The notes beneath the pieces are model-generated. The model ran no database searches, had not been told where the DNA came from, and worked only from the letters and a program-made list of their open reading frames with translations. This document shows positions 17,484 through 25,718 of a stretch of DNA of 64,000 nucleotides, one piece after another. Every line of letters begins with the position of its first letter. The first letter of the stretch is position 1. Made by a program: the position numbers and the translations under genes. This DNA is from Flavobacterium quisquiliarum (GTDB lineage: Bacteria; Bacteroidota; Bacteroidia; Flavobacteriales; Flavobacteriaceae), in NCBI RefSeq assembly GCF_019308285.1, contig NZ_WWEM01000013.1, forward strand, positions 62,001 to 126,000, in the 5' to 3' direction.

Positions 17484-17552
17484 AAAAAACACCACATAAA
17501 CACATCATTAGGAGGCAATCAGATGTTTATTCGTACTTTTTAGGGTGTTTTT
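17484..17552. promoter_or_regulatory. Nested inverted repeat between divergent genes
   Basis: The outer arms AAAAACACC (left) and GGTGTTTTT (right) enclose inner arms close to ATAAACACATC and GATGTTTAT. It sits between the CE2-like esterase (minus) and the NlpC/P60 gene (plus). It could be an operator or just another repeat; no experimental basis. Confidence 0.35.
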
Positions 17553-17614
17553 GTTCTTTTTAAAGTAAAATAACAGCTTATCTTTAGCGTTTCAATTTAT
17601 ATAAGACTAAAAAA

Positions 17615-18124
17615 ATGAAATCGAGCCTACTATTATTTTTACTGCCTGTTATTTTACTTTCTTCTTTCAATGTAAAAAAGAAAGAACCGAAAATTATAGT
17701 TCCAAACGCTAAAATTCAGACCGAAATAAATCGTGATTCTATTATTGCTTATGCCAAACAATATTTAGGAACACCTTATGTATACGCCAGCAGTAATCCA
17801 AAAAAAGGTTTTGATTGTTCGGGATTTGTAAGCTTCGTTTTCAGCAATTTTGGATTGACATTGCCAAGAAGTTCAAGCGGATATAAAAATTTAGGAACGG
17901 CTTTAAAACCAGAAGAATTTAAAGTTGGCGATGTCTTAGTTTTTTATGGTTATAAAAACAGAAATATTGTGGGGCACGTTGGCATCATCTGCGAAGCAAA
18001 CGGAATGCAGTCCAAATTTATTCATGCTTCTTCAGGAAAAGCACAGCAAGTTACTATAACAGCACTTGATACAGAACATTATACCAAACGCTTTTATAAA
18101 TGTGTTGATGTTCTATCTAAATAA
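17615..18124 (+). CDS. NlpC/P60 cell-wall endopeptidase (C40)
   Basis: A 169-residue exported peptidase that cleaves peptide bonds in peptidoglycan stems. The N-terminal hydrophobic segment (residues 4-18) is a signal peptide or anchor. The catalytic triad is Cys68 in FDCSGFVSF, His121 in GHVGI and His137 in FIHASS. The domain occupies almost all of the mature protein, with no SH3 or LysM targeting module. It is convergent with the L,D-transpeptidase gene and on its own transcript. A TATCTTTA box is present about 35 nt upstream of the start. Confidence 0.9.
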   Translation: MKSSLLLFLLPVILLSSFNVKKKEPKIIVPNAKIQTEINRDSIIAYAKQYLGTPYVYASSNPKKGFDCSGFVSFVFSNFGLTLPRSSSGYKNLGTALKPEEFKVGDVLVFYGYKNRNIVGHVGIICEANGMQSKFIHASSGKAQQVTITALDTEHYTKRFYKCVDVLSK

Positions 18125-18140
18125 TTTTATTATTATTTTT

Positions 18141-18244
18141 TCACGCAGATTTTGCAGATTAGAGCAGATTAATTAGATCTTTTTTGCTCACTGCAATAAA
18201 TAAAATCTGCGAGCATCTGCTTAAATCTTTTCAAATCTGCGTGA
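18141..18244. repeat. Inverted repeat of CGCAGATTTTGCAGA type
   Basis: The ends TCACGCAGATTT and AAATCTGCGTGA are reverse complements. The inside is rich in GCAGATT units. It fills the gap between the convergent peptidase and L,D-transpeptidase genes and is related to 11683-11746. Confidence 0.7.
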
Positions 18245-18253
18245 AATCAACTT

Positions 18254-19831
18254 TTATTCTTCTGTTAAAAGCTTTAATAAACTTTCATCTCTTTGGTAAA
18301 TATCTTTATAGAAATTTAGATTGCCTTCACGATCTACCCAAGCCGTAAAATAGCCAATATAAACCGGAACTTTTTTCTTCAACGTATACCAACTTTCTTT
18401 TCCGGCATGCATGGCTTTGTCAATTCTGGCAGGATTCCAAGCCGGATCTGGTTTTAATAATTCGATTGCCAATTCTCTTGGTTTTGCTACACGTACGCAA
18501 CCGTGGCTAAACGCTCTACTTTCTCTTTCGAATAAACTTTTTGAAGGCGTATCATGCAGATAAATATTACTTGAATTGGGAAATAAAAACTTAACCAATC
18601 CCAATGAATTATTTCTCCCAGGAAGCTGACGAACTGAGCCGTTGTTCCATTCTAAGTTTTTCTTTTGCAGATAATTTTTATCTCTGGCCATTCCTGGTTT
18701 TATCTCCGATTTGATAATACTAGGCGGTACATTCCAATACGGACTGAAAACAATATTACTCATCATACCACTGAAAACAACTGTTTTGGTCATCGCTTTA
18801 CCCACAACAACTGCCGAAGTAAAAGCTATTTTCCCGTCTTCAATGATATACAGTTTAAACTCTGGAATATTGACTTCGATGTATTTCTGACCTTTTTCCA
18901 ATTCAGGATCAATCCATCGACAACGTTCCATATTGGCGATAATGGTTTTGATTCGCTCTGAAACCGGAATATTCAAATCCTTTATATGTTCTAAAAGAAT
19001 AGTATTTTTTGGAGCATAACCGTGACGTAATTCGTAGTTCTTCATGGCTTTTATCAAAACCGTATCACAAACTGCACTTTTAGTGTCTTCTTTTAGATCT
19101 TTGGTGACAAAAAGTCTTTCTCTAATTTGAGCAATCACATTGGACGAATCGCCAACTTTTAGGCTTTTATAATCGTCTCCTGTTTCAATGGTTTTCCAAC
19201 CACCTTTTTTCTCGATTTCCCTGTAATCTTTTAGAGCATCACGAAGTTTGTAATACTGACTGAACATCTTTCTTTTCTTATCATCCAAAATGGTTGATTT
19301 TTTAAAGATAGAATCTGAAAGCACTTGGTAATTCAGTTTTTTACGAGGCAAAAGCCATTCTAAAGAAAGTACTGTTTTTTCGTCAAAACCACCCACTTTT
19401 TCACCATAATAGTAATACAGATTGGAAAGCAGTAAATCCGTATCTTCTTTGGATAGTTTTTTGGCTGGATTATTTTCAAAAACAGAATTTAATTCGTCTT
19501 TATAAGGATAATTGGCTTTTAATCCTTCCTGATCTAAATTTTTGTACTGATTAAATAAAGTATTTCCAAACTCAACCACTCCTTTATTATCCTGCCACAA
19601 TTGAGTTGATTTGTTTTTTTGATATAAAGAAGCTACATCATTTTTAAATTTATCCAGTTTTGGATAATTCTCATAAAATTTTGAAATGCGTGTACTGTCA
19701 ATTGTCAGTTTTAATTCTGGAATCTTTTCAACTGTTTTTATTGAATTCTCTTCCTTTTTATCTGCTTTCGAATTACACGAAAAAACGATCAAAAAAACAA
19801 CTGCGATAAAGGGCGTATACCAAATTTTCAT
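18254..19831 (-). CDS. L,D-transpeptidase (YcbB-like), lipoprotein
   Basis: A 525-residue envelope enzyme forming 3-3 peptidoglycan cross-links or attaching proteins. The lipoprotein signal ends at Cys19 (VFSC). A substrate-binding region covers about 50-300, including a peptidoglycan-binding-like segment near 215-275. The YkuD catalytic domain covers about 315-490, with HDTPSKSLFERESRAFSHGC and nucleophile Cys445. This architecture is that of the large LdtD/YcbB class. It is convergent with the NlpC/P60 gene and is transcribed alone. Confidence 0.9.
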   Translation of the reverse strand: MKIWYTPFIAVVFLIVFSCNSKADKKEENSIKTVEKIPELKLTIDSTRISKFYENYPKLDKFKNDVASLYQKNKSTQLWQDNKGVVEFGNTLFNQYKNLDQEGLKANYPYKDELNSVFENNPAKKLSKEDTDLLLSNLYYYYGEKVGGFDEKTVLSLEWLLPRKKLNYQVLSDSIFKKSTILDDKKRKMFSQYYKLRDALKDYREIEKKGGWKTIETGDDYKSLKVGDSSNVIAQIRERLFVTKDLKEDTKSAVCDTVLIKAMKNYELRHGYAPKNTILLEHIKDLNIPVSERIKTIIANMERCRWIDPELEKGQKYIEVNIPEFKLYIIEDGKIAFTSAVVVGKAMTKTVVFSGMMSNIVFSPYWNVPPSIIKSEIKPGMARDKNYLQKKNLEWNNGSVRQLPGRNNSLGLVKFLFPNSSNIYLHDTPSKSLFERESRAFSHGCVRVAKPRELAIELLKPDPAWNPARIDKAMHAGKESWYTLKKKVPVYIGYFTAWVDREGNLNFYKDIYQRDESLLKLLTEE

Positions 19832-19935
19832 AAGTAGGAATTTTTATTAAAAGTAAAAAAAATTCTATTAAATCAAAATCTTAAAAACTGAATCTTAAAT
19901 ACGCCATTTTTAAGCTATCAGCAAATTCTCTAAAA

Positions 19936-19972
19936 ATAAAAAGCTCCAAACAATTTCTTGTTTAGAGCTTTT
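19936..19972 (-). terminator. Terminator of the DUF1573 gene
   Basis: On the minus strand, AAAAGCTCTAAACAA and TTGTTTGGAGCTTTTT form a near-perfect hairpin ending in T residues, 28 bp after the DUF1573 stop. Confidence 0.75.
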
Positions 19973-19999
19973 GCCATATAACCAACCTAATAAAAATTC

Positions 20000-20416
20000 T
20001 TAGATAACTGTACCTTTTAAAGTAAGGATTTTTGGAGTTGTTTCTGCACTAGTTGTAACAGTAACCGTTTTTGTAAAAGCGCCTTTGTTAGCAGCATTGT
20101 AAGTTGCAGTAACTTTTGCCGATTTACCTGGCTGAATTGGTTCTTTTGTGTAATCTGTTGCAGTACAACCGCAAGAACCTTGAACATTTGTAATTACTAC
20201 AGCTGTTTTTCCAGTATTTTTAAATTCGTAAACAATTGCTTTTGGAGTTCCTTGCGGGATTTGTCCAACATCAATTGTTTCTGCTTTCCAAACAATTGTA
20301 GAAGCTGTAGTTTCTGAAATTGCAGTTTCTGAAACTAAGGATTTTACCGGAGCAATTGCCGAAAAAGACATTAGGCCTAAAGCCAAAGCTAACATCGAAA
20401 TTTTAATCATTTTCAT
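20000..20416 (-). CDS. DUF1573 secreted protein
   Basis: A 138-residue protein with a signal peptide (MIKISMLALALGLMSFSAIA region) and a single DUF1573 immunoglobulin-like domain, about residues 45-138. The motif NTGKTAVVITNVQGSCGCT is the signature of the family. DUF1573 proteins are abundant in Bacteroidota envelopes, but their molecular role is not established. The gene is monocistronic, with a -7 box upstream and a terminator downstream. Confidence 0.85.
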   Translation of the reverse strand: MKMIKISMLALALGLMSFSAIAPVKSLVSETAISETTASTIVWKAETIDVGQIPQGTPKAIVYEFKNTGKTAVVITNVQGSCGCTATDYTKEPIQPGKSAKVTATYNAANKGAFTKTVTVTTSAETTPKILTLKGTVI

Positions 20417-20458
20417 AACGGATATATTTAAAATGGTTTGTAGTTCATTTTGATATTA

Positions 20459-20466
20459 CAAAGGTA
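20459..20466 (-). promoter_or_regulatory. -7 promoter box of the DUF1573 gene
   Basis: TACCTTTG on the minus strand fits TAnnTTTG exactly, 43 nt before the start codon. No TTG at the usual -33 spacing was found. Confidence 0.5.
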
Positions 20467-20580
20467 ATTCAGACAAAACCGAATCGCTGTTAACCGCTTT
20501 CAAATGTTTGTTAATGACTTGTTAATCGGCTATTTTCAGGCTAAAATTCATTAATATTACACTCTCAAAATCCCATATTC

Positions 20581-21846
20581 TTGAAAATTAATAAACTCAA
20601 CAGTATCATCCTCTTAGGATTGGTAGCCATCATTAGTATATTGGTAGCGCAATTGCTATGGACAAAAGAGGCTTTTACGATTGAACAGAAAAAACTGAGT
20701 CAGAAGGCACATATTGCCTTATTGGAAGTAGCTAAAAAATTGTACGAAGGAACGAATCATGAACTGCCTGCTCAGAATCCGGTTCAGAAAATTTCTAATG
20801 ACTATTATATTGTAAATGTTGATAATGAATTTGAACCCGAAATTTTAGAGTTTTATCTGAAAACGGAATTCAAAAAGATGAATATCACGACCGATTTCGA
20901 ATATGCCATGTACAACTGTCAAAGCGATGAAATGATTTATGGCGATTATATTTCGCTTTCGAAGAAAAAAGCAGAATGCAAAAAGACCGTTTATTTCCCG
21001 AAACACAAAAATCTTGTTTATTATTTTGCCGTTCGTTTCCCCAATGAAACTACTTATTTGTTTAGTTCCATGCGATTTTGGTTTATCCTTTCAACCGCTT
21101 TGATCTTAATTTTACTGATTTACGTTTATTCTATCTTCAAACTTTTACAGCAGAAAAAATATTCCGAATTACAGCGCGATTTCATTAATAATATGACGCA
21201 TGAGTTTAAAACGCCATTGGCTTCGATTCTGATTGCTTCCAAATATTTGATCGAACAAAAGCCGATTAAAGAAGATAAAAAATTGTATACTTATACGGAT
21301 ATTATCATCAATCAAGGAAATAAATTAAATGGTCATATCGAAAAGATTTTAAACATTGCCAAATCAGATTATACGCCTCTAGAACTTAAAAAGGAAAGTG
21401 TTTTAATTGTTCCGATAATTGAAGAAGCGATAGAAAATATCAAGCTGAAATATCCTGAAGCTTCTCTTTCTATTGAAACGGCATCCACTAAATATTCAAT
21501 AGAAACAGACTCTTTTCATTTTGGCAATCTGATTTATAATTTATTGGACAATGCAGTGAAATATTGCAATGAAAAACCTGAAATCAAAATTAAAATCATA
21601 GAAGAAAACAATTGTTTAAAACTGGAGTTTAATGATAATGGAATTGGGATTAATCCTAAAAAAATATCTTTTATCTTTGATAAGTTCTATCGCGTTCAGA
21701 ATGAAAAAAGTAATGAAGTCAACGGATTTGGTCTTGGCTTGTACTACGTCAAAGAAATTTGCAGTCTTCAGAGCTGGAAAATAAAAGCCGAAAATAATAC
21801 AGAAAAAGGTGTTACCATAACTTTATCTATTCCTTATAAAAAATGA
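20581..21846 (+). CDS. Sensor histidine kinase (RprX-like)
   Basis: A 421-residue two-pass membrane kinase. Transmembrane segments lie at about 9-27 and 166-184, enclosing a periplasmic sensor of about 140 residues without a recognisable domain. HisKA follows with His207 in NNMTHEFKTPLAS, then the ATPase domain with N box (YNLLDNAVKY) and G boxes (DNGIGI, FGLGLYYVK). The start is a TTG codon; the translated N-terminus is normal for a membrane kinase, so I keep it. The stop overlaps the response regulator start by 4 bp, identifying the partner. The stimulus is unknown. Confidence 0.9.
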   Translation: MKINKLNSIILLGLVAIISILVAQLLWTKEAFTIEQKKLSQKAHIALLEVAKKLYEGTNHELPAQNPVQKISNDYYIVNVDNEFEPEILEFYLKTEFKKMNITTDFEYAMYNCQSDEMIYGDYISLSKKKAECKKTVYFPKHKNLVYYFAVRFPNETTYLFSSMRFWFILSTALILILLIYVYSIFKLLQQKKYSELQRDFINNMTHEFKTPLASILIASKYLIEQKPIKEDKKLYTYTDIIINQGNKLNGHIEKILNIAKSDYTPLELKKESVLIVPIIEEAIENIKLKYPEASLSIETASTKYSIETDSFHFGNLIYNLLDNAVKYCNEKPEIKIKIIEENNCLKLEFNDNGIGINPKKISFIFDKFYRVQNEKSNEVNGFGLGLYYVKEICSLQSWKIKAENNTEKGVTITLSIPYKK

Positions 21847-22529
21847 GAAACTTCAAAATACTTTATGCAGAAGACGATGAAACTCTTGCGTTTTTAACCA
21901 AAGACAATCTGGAACAGAATAATTATGATGTAACACATTGTTCTGACGGAAAATCAGCTTTAAACATTTTTGAAGAGGAAGAATTCGATATTTGCATTTT
22001 TGATATTATGATGCCCAAAATGGATGGTTTTGATTTGGCTCAAGCGGTTCGAAAAATTGATGTTGATGTTCCAATTATCTTTCTTTCGGCTAAAACTTTA
22101 AAAGAAGACAGAATTAAAGGTTTACGCTTAGGTGCCGATGATTATTTAGTAAAACCTTTCAGTATTGAAGAACTGCTTTTGAAGATTGAGATTTTCTTAA
22201 AGCGTTCGCAGAAAAATATTCCGCCGGTAAAAACCATTTACGAAGTCGGAAAATATCAGTTTGACACTAAAAATTTTATTCTTTTTAATGATGAAGAGAA
22301 AGTCGGACTAACGCAACGTGAAGCCGAATTATTGAAACTTTTTCTGGACCATAAAAACTCAGTTTTGAAGCGTGAGCAAATCTTAACTTCTTTATGGGGA
22401 ACAGATGATTATTTTATGGGAAGAAGTTTGGATGTTTTCATTTCTCGTCTTCGTAAAATTCTAGCCAATGAAGACGGAATTTCTATCGAAAACCTTCATG
22501 GAATTGGGTTTAGGTTTTCTATTGGGTAA
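21843..22529 (+). CDS. OmpR-family response regulator (RprY-like)
   Basis: A 228-residue DNA-binding regulator. The receiver domain (1-118) has the acidic pair Asp11-Asp12, phospho-acceptor Asp54 in FDIMMPKMDG, and conserved Lys in VKPF. The winged-helix domain (about 130-228) has the LTQREAELLKLF and SLDVFISRLRK motifs of the OmpR/PhoB family. Start and kinase stop overlap as ATGA, indicating translational coupling. Its targets cannot be read from the window. The pair resembles RprX/RprY of Bacteroides. Confidence 0.92.
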   Translation: MRNFKILYAEDDETLAFLTKDNLEQNNYDVTHCSDGKSALNIFEEEEFDICIFDIMMPKMDGFDLAQAVRKIDVDVPIIFLSAKTLKEDRIKGLRLGADDYLVKPFSIEELLLKIEIFLKRSQKNIPPVKTIYEVGKYQFDTKNFILFNDEEKVGLTQREAELLKLFLDHKNSVLKREQILTSLWGTDDYFMGRSLDVFISRLRKILANEDGISIENLHGIGFRFSIG

Positions 22530-22614
22530 AATAACAATTCTGCTAAAAATAAAGAAAAATCTGTAAATACATTTTCGAAAAACTTCGTAATTTTAAGATC
22601 TAAATTTCCTCGAT

Positions 22615-23379
22615 ATGAAATTACATCACTTGCGAAATGCCACTTTGGTAATTGAAACAGAAAAGCATGTTATTTTAGTGGATCCTATGTTAGGTAAAAG
22701 AAAAACGATTCCGCCTTTTACTATTTTCAGATACAAACCCAAACGAAACCCGCTTGTAGCACTGCCCAAAAACAGTCGTGATATTTTAAGCAGAGTGACG
22801 CATTGTCTCATAACGCATTTACACCCAGATCATATTGATAAAGCAGGCGAAGTATTTCTAAGAAGAAAAAGTGTTCCCGTAATCTGTAGTGCTAAAGATG
22901 AAAAAGCGCTTGTACAGCGCGGACTCAGCGTGATTCAAACTTTAGAATATTGGGAACCGCAAAAATTCCTCGACGGAAAAATCACTGGAATTCCAGCTAT
23001 TCATGGTTACGGTTTCATTGCCAAATTAATGGGAAATGTAATGGGATTTCATATCGAATTGGCAGATCAAAAATCAATTTATATTAGTTCTGATACCATT
23101 TTTACAGAACATGTAGAAAAAGTTTTGACAGAGTTAAAACCTGATATTTCGATTGTCGCCTGTGGCACTGCGAGATTGGATTTGGGACAACCATTATTAA
23201 TGCGAATGGATGATATTCTAAAATTTGTTACTCTTGCTCCAGGAAAAGTTCTTGCCAATCATTTAGAAGCTTTAAATCATTGTCCTACAACTAGATTGCA
23301 ATTAAAGACTACGTTGTCTGATCATGGACTTCTAAATAAAACTGCTATTCCGAAAGATGGAGAATGTTTGGAGTATTAA
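22615..23379 (+). CDS. MBL-fold metal-dependent hydrolase (UlaG-like)
   Basis: A 254-residue cytoplasmic metallo-beta-lactamase-fold protein. The metal motif is HLHPDH, with His68, His70, Asp72 and His73; a later Asp lies in YISSDTIF and a His in ANHLEALNH. It resembles the L-ascorbate-6-phosphate lactonase (UlaG) and YtnP-like hydrolases. There is no signal peptide. It is followed, convergently and with 1 bp between stops, by the radical SAM gene. The substrate is unknown. Confidence 0.82.
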   Translation: MKLHHLRNATLVIETEKHVILVDPMLGKRKTIPPFTIFRYKPKRNPLVALPKNSRDILSRVTHCLITHLHPDHIDKAGEVFLRRKSVPVICSAKDEKALVQRGLSVIQTLEYWEPQKFLDGKITGIPAIHGYGFIAKLMGNVMGFHIELADQKSIYISSDTIFTEHVEKVLTELKPDISIVACGTARLDLGQPLLMRMDDILKFVTLAPGKVLANHLEALNHCPTTRLQLKTTLSDHGLLNKTAIPKDGECLEY

Positions 23380-23380
23380 T

Positions 23381-25585
23381 TTATAAAACTAATAATCCAA
23401 ACTCCCGTAAAGTATTGACAGGTTTTGAATACCAAAATAATTCGAAATCTTCTAACGATGTTTCGAAATCATTTTTTACTTCCTGAAAAGTAAAGTTTTT
23501 TGTCTTTGAAATCGAAATTTTAGATAGAATCGAAATCAGCCATTCGCCTTCTTCTTTGCTAGTCTGAATGTCAAAACTTTCTTTTTTATCATGAAAAGTT
23601 AAAGACATCATTTCCCAGCTTCTTCCTTTTTTTGATTTTGTGAAAAGTTCTGCCGAAGGTTTTCCGCCCAACCAAACTACTTTAGCATTTGGTTTTGTAT
23701 TAAAATCATTCTGTTCTTCAAGCGCATTAAAAATAAAATCAGGATGAATTTTTGTTTTCGGAATTTTAAAATCGAACCATTCTTGAAGTTCGTAATCAAA
23801 ACAGATTCCGTACATGAAATTAAAAAGCGATTTTTTTAAACCGAAACTAAATTTATCGTGGTTGATTCCGGTTGCATCGGTATATTCAATGTCATTATTG
23901 GCAAAAGTTCCAATTGCTTCTGTTTTTTTGGTCACGCCAAACTGTTCCGGATACAACCCAACGGGACTATGAGCCGTCAAAGCAAATTGATGCCAAAAAC
24001 CCGATTGTAAAACTCCAGCTTCAAATAATTGACGAACCATCTCTAAACTATCAACCGTTTCCTGAATAGTCTGCGTTGGATATCCATACATTAAATACGC
24101 ATGAACCATAATTCCGGCTTCGGTAAAATTTCGTGTTACTTTGGCAACTTGTTCCACTGTTACTCCCTTATCAATTAATTTCAGTAATCGATCTGAAGCT
24201 ACTTCTAAACCCCCAGAAACGGCAATACAACCAGAAGCTTTTAATAATAAACACAAATCTTTAGAAAAACTTTTTTCAAATCGAATGTTTGTCCACCAAG
24301 TTACTGCCAGTTTTCTTTTTAAGATTTCAAGTGCTAAAGCACGCATTAAAGCTGGTGGTGCCGCTTCGTCTACAAAGTGAAATCCGTTTTGACCTGTTTT
24401 TTCAATCAATTCTTCTATTCTATCGCAAAGCAGACTTGCCGCAACGGGTTCGTAAACTTTTATGTAATCTAAAGAAATATCACAGAAAGTACATTTTCCC
24501 CAATAACAGCCGTGTGCCATTGTGAGTTTATTCCAACGACCATCACTCCACATTCTGTGCATCGGATTTACAATTTCGATTACCGAAATATATTTATCCA
24601 AAGGCAGATCTGAATAATCCGGCGTTCCTACGTAAGCTTGCTTGTAATCATGTTTTAAGGAATTATTTTTATAAACTACTTCTCCATTTTCCAACAGAAA
24701 AGTTCTTTTATAAGAATTGTAATCAGGATTTTCTAAATTGGCTATTAATTCCTCGATTGGCACTTCGCCATCGTCTAAAGTAATAAAATCAAAAAACTCA
24801 AAAACGCGTTTGTCCGAAAGCGAACGTAATTCTGTATTTGGAAAACCTCCACCCATCGAAATCTTAATTTCGGGATAATTTTGTTTTACCCATTGAGCAG
24901 AACGAAATGCACTATATAAATTTCCTGGAAACGGAACAGAAATTAAAAATAACGTAGGTTTTACCGCTTCGATTTTTGCTTTTAAAAGTGAAATTAAAAT
25001 GGAATCGATATAAGTTGGTTCTTTCTGAAGTTCGGCATATAATTCGTCAAATGAATTGGCACTTCGTCCCAAGCGTTCTGCATAACGGCTGAAACCAAAA
25101 TTCTCATCGACACATTCTACAATAAAATCTGAAATATCTTCAAGATATAAAGTAGCCAAATGTTTGGCTTTATCATGAGTTCCCATTGTTCCAAAAGCCC
25201 AATCCAATTCTTCCAACTGCGCAAAACGAGAAGCTTCAGGCAGAAAATCTTCCTGACAAATCTGCAACGCCAAAGTTGGATTTTTTCCCTGTAAAAACTG
25301 AATTACAGAATCAATCGTTTTGATGTATTCATCCTGTAAAGCAAAAATACGTTTTGAGTTATCCGAAACATCAGAACCTGAAACTGGAAACCTAAAACTG
25401 GAAACTTCAAACAAATCTGAAAGTCCTCTCTTAGAAAACAATTCCAAAATGACATCAATACCCAAATCAGCCTGAACCGATTCGATATTTTTGGTATTCA
25501 GAAAACCTTTTATATAAGCCGTTGCCGGATACGGAGTATTCAGTTGAGTAAAAGGCGGTGTAATTACAAAAAGTTTCGTTTTCAA
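23381..25585 (-). CDS. B12-binding-domain radical SAM protein
   Basis: A radical SAM enzyme of about 734 residues with an N-terminal B12-binding-like domain (KLFVITPPFTQLNTPYP) and an iron-sulfur motif CYWGKCTFC (CX4CX2C) near residue 360. A longer reading frame begins with ATG at 25648, but a perfect promoter lies inside those first codons. I therefore place the start at the TTG at 25585, giving MKTKLFVITPP. Residues 61-72 (SSFRFPVSG region) are encoded by a flavobacterial intergenic repeat inserted in frame. The reaction is unknown; relatives act as methyltransferases or in cofactor and lipid modification. The gene is monocistronic and convergent with the MBL hydrolase gene. Confidence 0.82.
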   Translation of the reverse strand: MKTKLFVITPPFTQLNTPYPATAYIKGFLNTKNIESVQADLGIDVILELFSKRGLSDLFEVSSFRFPVSGSDVSDNSKRIFALQDEYIKTIDSVIQFLQGKNPTLALQICQEDFLPEASRFAQLEELDWAFGTMGTHDKAKHLATLYLEDISDFIVECVDENFGFSRYAERLGRSANSFDELYAELQKEPTYIDSILISLLKAKIEAVKPTLFLISVPFPGNLYSAFRSAQWVKQNYPEIKISMGGGFPNTELRSLSDKRVFEFFDFITLDDGEVPIEELIANLENPDYNSYKRTFLLENGEVVYKNNSLKHDYKQAYVGTPDYSDLPLDKYISVIEIVNPMHRMWSDGRWNKLTMAHGCYWGKCTFCDISLDYIKVYEPVAASLLCDRIEELIEKTGQNGFHFVDEAAPPALMRALALEILKRKLAVTWWTNIRFEKSFSKDLCLLLKASGCIAVSGGLEVASDRLLKLIDKGVTVEQVAKVTRNFTEAGIMVHAYLMYGYPTQTIQETVDSLEMVRQLFEAGVLQSGFWHQFALTAHSPVGLYPEQFGVTKKTEAIGTFANNDIEYTDATGINHDKFSFGLKKSLFNFMYGICFDYELQEWFDFKIPKTKIHPDFIFNALEEQNDFNTKPNAKVVWLGGKPSAELFTKSKKGRSWEMMSLTFHDKKESFDIQTSKEEGEWLISILSKISISKTKNFTFQEVKNDFETSLEDFELFWYSKPVNTLREFGLLVL
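25371..25411. repeat. Intergenic-type repeat inside the radical SAM gene
   Basis: The plus strand reads GAACCTGAAACTGGAAACC then CTAAAACTGGAAACTTC, a tandem of the 'gaaactggaaacc' unit. Similar text in gaps appears at 7050-7078 and 60019-60046 (GTTTCAGGTTTCAG). Here it is translated in frame. Confidence 0.7.
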
Positions 25586-25599
25586 AAGTTTTTTTTTTG

Positions 25600-25629
25600 C
25601 AAAAATACAGCATATTGACGACTTTTCAA
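25600..25629 (-). promoter_or_regulatory. Consensus Bacteroidota promoter of the radical SAM gene
   Basis: On the minus strand, TTG (25629-25627), then exactly 19 nt, then TATTTTTG (25607-25600). This fits TTG-N19-TAnnTTTG. It lies downstream of the ATG at 25648 and therefore argues for a start near 25585. Confidence 0.75.
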
Positions 25630-25689
25630 CCAAAAGAATTTTAGTCATTTATGGATTGCATTTTTTATTTTCTTTTGTAGATAATTAGT

Positions 25690-25697
25690 TACATTTG
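25690..25697 (+). promoter_or_regulatory. -7 box of the giant repeat protein gene
   Basis: TACATTTG matches TAnnTTTG, 22 nt before the ATG at 25719. No TTG at the usual spacing upstream. Confidence 0.5.
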
Positions 25698-25718
25698 CTT
25701 CGGTTTTAAATGTCTTAT

